64,000 nt of DNA from Tritrichomonas musculus (Eukaryota > Parabasalia > Tritrichomonadida > Tritrichomonadidae). Shown here piece by piece: positions 52,001-59,230 of the stretch. The position numbers and the translations under genes were made by a program. The stretch's first letter is position 1; each line of letters begins with the position of its first letter. Under the pieces are notes generated by a model. It worked only from the letters and a program-made list of their open reading frames with translations, ran no database searches and was not told the DNA's origin. The stretch covers positions 2,976,001-3,040,000 of the forward strand of contig JAPFFF010000001.1 of NCBI GenBank assembly GCA_039105265.1. The letters run 5' to 3'.

Positions 52001-55000
52001 ATAATCAGTCAGTGGAATGATGATACAGTAGGCGCAAGATATTATTTATTACGAACTGCTCGAATCGCTGAGGCTAAAAAATTATTAGGAAATCGCTTTA
52101 ATGAAAACAAATATCCAGAAGGAGAAGAAGGTTTAAAGTTATTATTAAGTGATATTACATTTGAAAAAACAAAAAGAGATAAATTTGAGAAAGGAGAAGG
52201 GACATTCAAGAAAGCTTTAGAAAATTATAATAAATATTTCAAATCTGAAGGTGCAGAAAGAGATATGACTTGGGTCAAGAATGAATTTGATAATTCAGAG
52301 AGAAAAGCATTTTATGGCTTGCAGATTTATATTTTCATTGATGAAATTAATCAATTCTGGGAAGAAATAAAATATAATAGAGAAGATATTCGAAAACAAA
52401 TTCTTCAGAGTTCTGATGATGGTTTAAGTCTCTATTCGAAAATAAGTCAGGAAAATACAGCAATGCATACTGAATCTACAAATATGAATATGAATTCTCA
52501 AGAGCCAGTTTTTAAACAAGCTTTAGATTTTTGGAATCAACAACATGGTACTCAATTTAATGCTGACAGAGCTTTGAGAAAATTAGGTATTTGGCCTAAT
52601 AGTAAAGAACCTTATCCAAAAGCAAATAAGGCATATGCAGAATTGTTATTATTTTATCGAAATTCCTTTTATCCTACGAAACCATTAGATTCTTCAAAAA
52701 TATCTTTTAATACAAATTTCCCATCTCTAATATCATCTTTAATAAAGGACATTCAAAATGCAAAAGAAAGATCAGAACAAGTCTCGTCAAATCAAGATTT
52801 AAATCAAAGATTAGAAGATCTTGCTGTTGAGATAAATGAAAAGGATGAGATAAGAAGAAAATATGTCGATGTTAAAGATACAGAATTACATATTTCTTTA
52901 ATGGAATTAATCCTAAAAATGAATCAAATAAGCGGTAATAAACAAATTAAGAATGTTGATGATGTTAATACTTATACTTATCGAAGTTTGAAAGGTTCAA
53001 AATTAAAAAATTATTTACTTGAGGCCGTCAAAATAAATTATCCTGAACTTGATAAAATATTTGAAGAATATAATGAGAATTCTCAAGATGATTCTACTTT
53101 AGAAAAATGGAAGTCTTTAGATGAAGTTTCAAGAGATTTTGATAATGCTTATGAAGCAAAAGCTTATATGGTTTTAGAAAGTCCAAGGAATGAATATAAT
53201 GAATTAGCGAAAACAAATTTGACGATGGATACTTTATTAAGACAACATAATTTTTCAATAGAAGATGCAAAACAATTTCTAGAAGATAATATTACTGTTA
53301 TGCAATATGCAAAAGCAAAAGGGAAAAAAGCAAAACCTATCAAACAAGATAACAAATTATCAAAGTTAGATGAAGAACAGCTTCGGAGAGAAATAGACGA
53401 TATGAATGAATTTTTAAATGGTTTTGATGATAAAGTCGATAAAACTGCAAAACAACATTCTTTGATGTCTAATAAGATAACAAATGAACAATTAAAAAAA
53501 TATGCAAATTCAGAAGAAGATATCAAAATTATTTATATGATATTAGAGGATTTAGATAAATTTAACAATAAATTTGGTAAAAATATTACACCAAATAATT
53601 TAGATGAACTATGTAATGAAGAAAATGACTGGATGTCTGCTTATTTTAATGTCAAAATTATGCCGTTAGTATTTGACTGGAATTATATTTTGAAGAAAAG
53701 TGGGAAAGAAGAAAAAGAGCTTGATTTTATTTATGAGAATTATTTTCCTGTCGATGGAGAGAAAAACCCAAATATCAATATAACAACAATCAAAGCTGCA
53801 ATTCCAAAGATTCAAGAAGCTTTCGAAAAAGATAGAGATGAATATTTCAAAGAGATTTTGGCTTCCTATAATTCTTTGGCAGAACAGAGTTATACAATGG
53901 ATCAGGTTTTAAAAATTTATCCAAAAATATCAGATGCTGAAAACTTCCTTCGAATAGAGAAATATTTATCTGCTATCCGAAAAATTATTAGACAAATTAA
54001 GACAATGAAATATGAAATACCTACATCATTAGAGTTAAATGAAGAATCTTTTCAATATAAAAGAGTTATTGCTCAATCTTCTGATATAACATCCTTAGAA
54101 CAAAATTTGACTCAACAATATCAACAATTCTCTGCTTTATTGAAGAAATTCCAAGAACAAGATGCTAAAGTCAAAACAGAAAGACAATATATGAATCCAA
54201 AGATAGCAGATATAAATAGAATGAGAAGCAAATTAGGTATGTCATCTCTAGGAGTTGATCATTTTAGAGGAATGGATTTTGAAACTGCTAAATCTGCAGT
54301 AGAGGAAGAATTAAGAGATTTAAACGAAAGAAGTAGACAAAAAGAAATGCAAAATGCAGGTCTTCGAAATACTAATGCTATAGGAAGTGGATGGAATTCA
54401 GGAACGACAATAGGCGGAACTCAAGGAACTCCCTTAAGATATGGATTTATGGCTTCAAAACAAACAAATCCTTTAACTTCATCATCAACAACTTCATCAA
54501 CATCAACTTCATCAACAAGACCTGGCTCAGAAACAACAAAAAGTGGAGTTGGAGATTTAACAAGAGGGAATGCTCCTTTAAGATTAACAGGATTTTCTCC
54601 TGGAAATACTACTACTTTAAAATCAGAAACTGATTCCTTATTTTCTTCAAAACCTACTTCATCATTATTTGATTCAAACAAATCAGATAATAAATTAAAT
54701 TTTGATTTTACAAAACCTTTAAGACCTCATAATGATTTTGAACCTCCTGTTTCGATACGAAAATGGATGATGGATAAAGATAGAGTAAATAGATTAAAGA
54801 CAGAAAAATGGGATGAAAAAAAGCCCGAACCATCATTAAAAGAACAAATCATGAATCCAAAAAAAATATCAACAACTCCAGATTTCAAATTCCCAGAAAT
54901 CAAACCATTAACTTCTCCGACAATTATCACAAAAGATAATAATCCAATCGAGAAAATAGAGTCATTATCAAACAAAAAAGATACAGAAATCAATTTATCG

Positions 55001-55420
55001 ATTTTTAAAATGCCTAAAACATCCAGAAAAAAGAGTGATTTATTACCTATTCCTAGAGATAAAAAGGTTACTATCAAGACAAAGAAAGGAAATAAAAAAT
55101 TACCTAAAAGAGCTCGAAATAATGCTCCATTACGAGAAGAAAAAATTAAAGAGACTCCTATTGAATTAAAGAAAATAAATCCTGTTATAAAGCCTATTGA
55201 AGTAGATATTGGACCATCTTTAAGTGATTCATTTGAGATGCCAACTCCTTCTTTACCTCCTCGAATACCTGAAAAGAGAGAAACTTTTATTCCAAATCGA
55301 AATGTATCAAAACAAGAAGTTGATAGGAAGTTATTAGAAATCAGAAAACAAAATAAATTAAAGAATGCTCCAATGAGATTACAAAAAAAGAATAATCCAA
55401 TATCTATCTCTCAACAATAG
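46049..55420 (+). CDS. giant helical repeat protein, 3,123 aa
   Basis: An unbroken 9.4-kb frame from ATG. Residues 20-60 are Gln-rich (LSLQQQYQPQQQYQPQQQ). Residues 80 to about 2700 are helical with a loosely repeated pattern of about 100 residues (MKKIIEDYQKVFKVPITVKE; FKKALENYNKYFKSEGAERD; FKQALDFWNQQHGTQFNADR). Residues 2722-2766 (INRMRSKLGMSSLGVDHFRG) match the 2,323-aa protein near its C-terminus. The last 330 residues are low in complexity and carry a repeated short motif: GTPLRYG (2793), NAPLRL (2841), NAPLR (3025) and NAPMRL (3106). No enzyme motif is seen. By size, order and paralogy I infer a structural, scaffold or tape-measure-like role; this is speculative. Confidence 0.75.
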   Translation: MSWMNDGGGEFVTWDDDPDFMSSIQQQQAQQEAYYQQQQLSLQQQYQPQQQYQPQQQMETYEAPSLSEEEQQYIDAYSRMNKPNMTIEVVNKFRDMIIGIIPEWYGEIEDFIVKENIPPFVKYYFLRLLVEYYTWSYFLKRDLSEYAASIQIKKSFLESKPIDEAVYNLQQERFSTVAGWYMKKVDMESVGMTEPEAKMLFRYWKKKKQSPEFYESEKAPYNTADNIIQDNALRIDLSNFKFVIYLINNGCEDYFPYFREYNDGLRDFRELRLTIFDNEDFQPSYLDFWLEANGDERDAQLNKECFQALITSISRDNCMDEYLQYNDIVDGKTVTKKVNLMKKNLEKAILTLQGTGERFTAENVAKNYFTLQNDYQKLKEIAEMRAKIYSMIDDNVNDARVWLNSMKNENDKFWNKFNVGQSLPGYLMKYNNDLQYSIRQTRFELAKENLLFAKNKREGEWDTWFDEQILVLDKSLDQTNAELLSALRKKQEEASKGMKTSIINVQKILQDAITKRNAMIDEIKNGNIKRDAVKDMLKAKNPEVTNKEIDEEAEKYKDKDVDTAKMMIENEKQLSENQWLDVYNYFAEVMSEVRRKVPGQNGEVIEIPLLTYSDPEQKTIPEDQYKKLEPRIKKLKEKHKGNADAAIADLKEDKKTRLPMVMNLYANQSEYDKAFLFQDWAALLDSYDWDIERWYDYIIQVIPKLQTLIKYNSQYDNNYGAELRNPSKPISSIVKHLDDKIVEYQKRQNIIATDQDVMNFISTNSDFITIEDVAGHAKDAKEAKIYIDLKVAMKVAFKNSSTKWDCSVKDYEFRQTIDEGFYSKEINGDVIKFDQWMKKKNPTLGQEIVKTTEDNQNFYGLPKEKFDDLRYWKDIDDARWRLKYFEVENNFGVLKKIDPDAKNCKSFEDYIVKKNNPDSSPAYSSDKQCFIKNAVSETDNAALQIKNFILRFDEFQKAKYNMISGDFKGEYTLELARQLWNKNINKPHFETIEQCAKWLMDSGKRGEAGISYLVNEVNSRNQSLFADKNFNKVWEKWAKFAADNLVVLEPKDVMARAVGGYQALQTMLDAIEKNFWDEYFKYYFRIDLAKYFKNKQASNGELKVDPEEIYTGLTNDIQKAKSVIRDFQNTMTSLDNDRIEINKELSKEYADHHPEDDFLDFGIELFDTKPCDWESRFKVWGGNINKMKAEILILYYNALCNKQNRLGEKIDPTHMIPLVNSKYGEDIKPLWDLVEKLRNSYNVKDWWETNAEVEKFKELTKETEVWEVSWDKQIPQMSSVDEALKFMINIMEKQVYPKLTGEGPYDWKDGKTDSAETNWEIIKSAVKKEYLENEQILSQKSNLKAKFDKVQGSTGFKNFRLFLKKYPDETQAEQFLDRLDIENEYRKKFGKQKIPYPDNIKEGDDDAKIDWLRREIGKYTKINVFLTSLKFTTPWSKYQWSKYKKYSNMQDLVRDMDYDETKILEHMDLANAKDQYQKSFSHEYANPNSKTDSDQIAEIDSLINKLTSWKQGNLELELEKYNSRNNSRKTIQDIVLDSEKTKESYENYLLKYEVENTIGDIESITGKKFDGLRNITKENLETLKKKYEYELENNNNFDNNEMKKIIEDYQKVFKVPITVKEIRDKYPKYKDALYAFRNMILKQQLIDEYGYTEQELALFQKETDEQTHTSLTREKQKVDNDFQKLCWNPQAGNNFFNYKKETKQTIDWKDIYQKFHHNSEEVIFFLTWFQYNKRNIDDSTKKKSMKEKLAQYNEEYDRGIYNMQQDIDLYDRRKALFEKEIGSQMKAANLTYDELMKYQELKSTDIEKDLEVAKAYFDNRSDEKIYLDYLQELGDKDYSYQNMNANQKREHFKKKIKEIEKYKDKLTSDRFNELFGIYQNNHPAENVSTWSERYIWSKNLNDPIDLKKTETKLELDNLIHEYEKNYPDRPWTENENSSKNDESQIKYLKKVNKGKTNYDQNDDLQKAIQEWNDVFPTSKVNLPQIISQWNDDTVGARYYLLRTARIAEAKKLLGNRFNENKYPEGEEGLKLLLSDITFEKTKRDKFEKGEGTFKKALENYNKYFKSEGAERDMTWVKNEFDNSERKAFYGLQIYIFIDEINQFWEEIKYNREDIRKQILQSSDDGLSLYSKISQENTAMHTESTNMNMNSQEPVFKQALDFWNQQHGTQFNADRALRKLGIWPNSKEPYPKANKAYAELLLFYRNSFYPTKPLDSSKISFNTNFPSLISSLIKDIQNAKERSEQVSSNQDLNQRLEDLAVEINEKDEIRRKYVDVKDTELHISLMELILKMNQISGNKQIKNVDDVNTYTYRSLKGSKLKNYLLEAVKINYPELDKIFEEYNENSQDDSTLEKWKSLDEVSRDFDNAYEAKAYMVLESPRNEYNELAKTNLTMDTLLRQHNFSIEDAKQFLEDNITVMQYAKAKGKKAKPIKQDNKLSKLDEEQLRREIDDMNEFLNGFDDKVDKTAKQHSLMSNKITNEQLKKYANSEEDIKIIYMILEDLDKFNNKFGKNITPNNLDELCNEENDWMSAYFNVKIMPLVFDWNYILKKSGKEEKELDFIYENYFPVDGEKNPNINITTIKAAIPKIQEAFEKDRDEYFKEILASYNSLAEQSYTMDQVLKIYPKISDAENFLRIEKYLSAIRKIIRQIKTMKYEIPTSLELNEESFQYKRVIAQSSDITSLEQNLTQQYQQFSALLKKFQEQDAKVKTERQYMNPKIADINRMRSKLGMSSLGVDHFRGMDFETAKSAVEEELRDLNERSRQKEMQNAGLRNTNAIGSGWNSGTTIGGTQGTPLRYGFMASKQTNPLTSSSTTSSTSTSSTRPGSETTKSGVGDLTRGNAPLRLTGFSPGNTTTLKSETDSLFSSKPTSSLFDSNKSDNKLNFDFTKPLRPHNDFEPPVSIRKWMMDKDRVNRLKTEKWDEKKPEPSLKEQIMNPKKISTTPDFKFPEIKPLTSPTIITKDNNPIEKIESLSNKKDTEINLSIFKMPKTSRKKSDLLPIPRDKKVTIKTKKGNKKLPKRARNNAPLREEKIKETPIELKKINPVIKPIEVDIGPSLSDSFEMPTPSLPPRIPEKRETFIPNRNVSKQEVDRKLLEIRKQNKLKNAPMRLQKKNNPISISQQ

Positions 55421-55768
55421 TAGTATATGTTTGTCATGATTTTAGGACTTCGTCCCAAACTCCTGACAAACCCTTTGAAAACACCTTATTTTGGGCACTT
55501 TTTTGGTCTCAAACACCTCATTTTAGCCCTTTTTTGACTCAAAAAGTCGTCCAACAATTTCTTAAGTATCCCCATACTTGACCCCCCTATTTTCACTCAA
55601 CAATTTGGGTTCAAAAAGATGTTTGTCATACTCGCTAATAAAGTCATTGATTTAGGACTAACGAGTTGTTTCAACTTTTTTGAAAAAAATATTTTTTGGA
55701 AATTTTCTCATCCACGATAAGAGGTATAAATTTTTTATATTTTTTTATTTTTTATCTTCATTGCAAAA
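55421..55768. other. intergenic region upstream of the polymerase, with short repeats
   Basis: Non-coding. Two direct copies of AACACCT-C/T-ATTTT-A/G-G then CTTTTTT lie at about 55479-55545, and two copies of a TTTGTCAT-to-TTTAGGACT block lie at about 55428-55455 and 55621-55664. A TCTTCATTG initiator-like word lies about 15 bp before the polymerase ATG. It is probably the promoter region of the polymerase gene. Confidence 0.5.
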
Positions 55769-58700
55769 ATGAGACTCTCCGAAGCTACTCCCGAAAAATT
55801 ACAAGAACTATTTGAATTGATAATAAACGAGAAACTACAACACGACTTTTCATATTATTGGAACTCACAAGAGGAATTCTATTATGACATCCGAGAATGT
55901 GCTAAGTATGAAGGGTACGATGGAGATTTAGACAACTATGATGCTATGTACTGGTACTTTAAAGGCAAGAACAACACACCCACACAACAACCTAAACAAC
56001 AAGAAGAACCTCCCAAAGAACCTCCCAAACAAGAAGAACCTCCCAAACAAGAAGAAAAACCTCTCAAGACGGAGAACAACTCACAACAAGAAATCGTGAA
56101 TCAAATAATGGAAAAATTAGAATACTCTCCTAAAAAATGGCAAATCGACTTTGAGAGATTAGATAAAGACGGCAGACTCTTATTGCTTCCCAAATTGAAG
56201 GAATTCTTTGAAGAATATATAGATTCTTTGCCCATTATCACCAAATACAAACTCGCTTTCAAAATCAAAAGTCAATGGCATTCTTATCAATTAACTCCTG
56301 AAATATACAACAAATTAATGGAAAATCTGACAGAAAAACACTTCATCTTCGATATAGAGAATGTTGTACCAGAATATTTTTATGAGAATGGAGCCGAAAA
56401 AATACCTGAATGGAGCCTCTTTGAAGCAGTTCGCTTTAGTGAATTTCAGAATATTAAGGCAAAAAATGACGTTGGAGGAAGTTTCTTTCAATATTTAGTA
56501 CGTGAAAACTGCCCATCAAATGTCTCAAAATATCTCAAGAAATTACAGATTTTCACTTCTCTCGTGGACAAAAAAGGCAAACAAAGAAAGGAATTGGACG
56601 ATTGCTGCTTCATTTACGCACTTCAACAAACAGGATGCTACGATGATGACACACTAAACAAAATGCGCCTAAGGATTAATTCAAGATATCTCTCCCAAAA
56701 AGCATTGAATAATTTATGTACAGAGTTCAAAATTCATGTCAAATTATCTTTCATTGATGAAGATTCAAAATGCAAAAAACAAACAGTTAGGTCCCAAAAA
56801 GATGGTTCAAAAAAGAGTTATTTAGGTATAGAAAATGCTGACCCAACAAGAACTCATACAATGAATGTCTTCAATAAGCACTATTTTCTTGAGGAAATTA
56901 CTCCTTTCAGCACGTATTATATCAACCACCTCCTTGACTGTTCAGAAGACAAATACAATAAAGAATACAAACAAGACCACTGGATTAATGCAAGATATTT
57001 CATGACATCATCAAATTTGGTCCGAACTCTCATGAAAAACAACTACTTCATCCCAATCACATTTGGTCAATATAAGGTCCTCAACACAGTTTTCTACAAA
57101 GAAGTAATCGACGATATTGACCTTATAGACCTCGAATATAACGAAGAACAATGCACGAAACTAATAAAATTTGACAAAAAGAAACTCTCAGAAAATGACA
57201 ACAAAACATATTGGTATGCTGATTTTGAAGCAGATACATCAACAGAAATCCACAAACCTTTCCTCTGCGTCTTACAGAATAGAACAGGCCGTATCAATAA
57301 AACTTTCCGAGGAGAAGACTGCAACAAACAATTACTAGATTATTTACCCGATGAAGCGGTCGTTTATTTCCACAATTTAGCGTATGATATCAGAATGATG
57401 GCCTCTTTCGGACTCGCCAAATCCATCATCAAAGGCACAAAAACAATGAAGGCTGACATAAAATATCTCAACAAAACCATCCATCTCAAAGACTCTTTAC
57501 CAATTCTTTCCTGCAAATTATCTCAATTACCCTCAATGTTTGACATTCCTGACATACAAAAAGAGATATTTCCATACAAATATTATACTCTTGATCGCCT
57601 CCAAACTAACTGTGGCACAATCAACGAAGCAGGAGAAAATGAAGACAAAATTTGGACAGATGAAGACTACAATTTATTCAACGCCAATATTGATAAAATA
57701 TCCGGCTGCCGAATAGACGAAAACCATTTTGACATGTGGAAATATGCAGAATTTTACTGCCAGCAAGATGTTAATATCCTCAGAATCGGATTCAATAAAC
57801 TGCGTGAAGGATTCATCAAAGACTTCAAAGTCGACCCATTTAATTTTATCAGCATATCGTCTCTCGCAAACGAAGTCTTCAATCAAAGAGTCTATTATCC
57901 CAACCAAAATCTCTATAAATTAGGCGGTCATGTGAGATATTTTTGCTCAAAGGCGATATATGGAGGTAGATGTATGACGGCATATAACAAGAAATGGCAT
58001 GTCAAGAAGAATCTCTGCGATTTTGATGCAGTATCATTATATCCTTCCGCAATGAGTAGATTATACACAGTTGAAGGACGTCCAAAGGTAATACAGAATG
58101 ACCAACTCAACTATAATTTCCTCTCCCAACAATCAGCATACATCGTCGAAATCGAAATAACAAAAATAAAAAAGCATTATGCATTTCCGTTAATCGTTCA
58201 AAAAATTGACGGCCTAAACAGGAATAACGACATTCTCTCAGAAGGAAATACCATTAAAATGGTTGTTGATAATATTACTTTGGAGGACTTTATTGAGTTT
58301 CAGCAAATAGAATTCAATATACTGAGAGGATATTATTGGGACGGAAAGAAAGATTATCGTATTCAAGAATGTATCAAAAAGATATTCAACAAACGACTCG
58401 AATATAAGAAACAGAATAATCCACTCCAAAATCTCTACAAACTCATCATGAATTCCTGCTACGGCAAAACAATAGAGAGGCCAGTAGATAAAGACTACAA
58501 ATATCTTCACGAAGGAGATGAACTCGACAAATATTGGGCTAAAAACTATAACAAAATTGTCGAAGATATTCAGTTAAACAACTCTGACATCCATGCTATA
58601 AAGACCCTCAAACAAATAGATAATCACTTCAATTTCTCCCTATTAGGCATCCAAGTTTTGTCAATGTCCAAGAGAATAATGAACGAAGTCATGTGTCTTG

Positions 58701-59215
58701 CTTTCGACATAGGATGTCATATTTATTACCAAGATACTGATAGTATGCATATAGAATCTGCAGATTTACCGAAACTCGAAAAGGCCTTCCGCGAGAAATA
58801 TAACCGCGAACTTATCGGGAAAAATTTAGGACAATTCCATTCAGATTTCCCAGAAATAAACGGTCACAATGAGATGCCTGAATCTATTGAATCATTCTTC
58901 TTGATGAAGAAAATGTATGTAGATAAACTGCAAGATTCTACTGGAGATATTGACTATATGATACGAGGCAAGGGACTAACTCAGAATTCCATCAAATATA
59001 AATTCAACGAGGATTTTCAAGGAGATGTTATGAAGCTTTATGAAACACTATATAACGGAAATTCCATCACATTCGACTTAACAAAAGGACAACCTTGCTT
59101 CGAAATGAATAAAAATATGACCGTATCGACAAGAAAAAAATTCGAGAGATGTATCAAAACAGACTATACTGAAGGAGATATTACCCAATATTTTAATAGT
59201 CCTTTTCAGTCCTAA
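55769..59215 (+). CDS. protein-primed DNA polymerase B (pPolB)
   Basis: The protein has 1,148 residues from ATG. After a Pro/Lys/Glu repeat region (about residues 70-95, PPKEPPKQEEPPKQEE) comes a long N-terminal part, which in this family can hold the terminal-protein region. Then come the exonuclease motifs: Exo I WYADFEADT (about 481), Exo II VYFHNLAYDIRMM (about 531) and Exo III YCQQDVNILR (about 661). The polymerase motifs follow: DFDAVSLYPSAM (about 751), LYKLIMNSCYGKT (about 888), YQDTDSMHI (about 987) and KKMYVDKL (about 1046). The order and spacing match family B polymerases of Polintons that replicate the element from protein primers at its ends. Leu codons are often CTC, unlike the capsid region. 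The frame looks whole. Confidence 0.95.
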   Translation: MRLSEATPEKLQELFELIINEKLQHDFSYYWNSQEEFYYDIRECAKYEGYDGDLDNYDAMYWYFKGKNNTPTQQPKQQEEPPKEPPKQEEPPKQEEKPLKTENNSQQEIVNQIMEKLEYSPKKWQIDFERLDKDGRLLLLPKLKEFFEEYIDSLPIITKYKLAFKIKSQWHSYQLTPEIYNKLMENLTEKHFIFDIENVVPEYFYENGAEKIPEWSLFEAVRFSEFQNIKAKNDVGGSFFQYLVRENCPSNVSKYLKKLQIFTSLVDKKGKQRKELDDCCFIYALQQTGCYDDDTLNKMRLRINSRYLSQKALNNLCTEFKIHVKLSFIDEDSKCKKQTVRSQKDGSKKSYLGIENADPTRTHTMNVFNKHYFLEEITPFSTYYINHLLDCSEDKYNKEYKQDHWINARYFMTSSNLVRTLMKNNYFIPITFGQYKVLNTVFYKEVIDDIDLIDLEYNEEQCTKLIKFDKKKLSENDNKTYWYADFEADTSTEIHKPFLCVLQNRTGRINKTFRGEDCNKQLLDYLPDEAVVYFHNLAYDIRMMASFGLAKSIIKGTKTMKADIKYLNKTIHLKDSLPILSCKLSQLPSMFDIPDIQKEIFPYKYYTLDRLQTNCGTINEAGENEDKIWTDEDYNLFNANIDKISGCRIDENHFDMWKYAEFYCQQDVNILRIGFNKLREGFIKDFKVDPFNFISISSLANEVFNQRVYYPNQNLYKLGGHVRYFCSKAIYGGRCMTAYNKKWHVKKNLCDFDAVSLYPSAMSRLYTVEGRPKVIQNDQLNYNFLSQQSAYIVEIEITKIKKHYAFPLIVQKIDGLNRNNDILSEGNTIKMVVDNITLEDFIEFQQIEFNILRGYYWDGKKDYRIQECIKKIFNKRLEYKKQNNPLQNLYKLIMNSCYGKTIERPVDKDYKYLHEGDELDKYWAKNYNKIVEDIQLNNSDIHAIKTLKQIDNHFNFSLLGIQVLSMSKRIMNEVMCLAFDIGCHIYYQDTDSMHIESADLPKLEKAFREKYNRELIGKNLGQFHSDFPEINGHNEMPESIESFFLMKKMYVDKLQDSTGDIDYMIRGKGLTQNSIKYKFNEDFQGDVMKLYETLYNGNSITFDLTKGQPCFEMNKNMTVSTRKKFERCIKTDYTEGDITQYFNSPFQS

Positions 59216-59230
59216 AGAGTCATAAATGAC

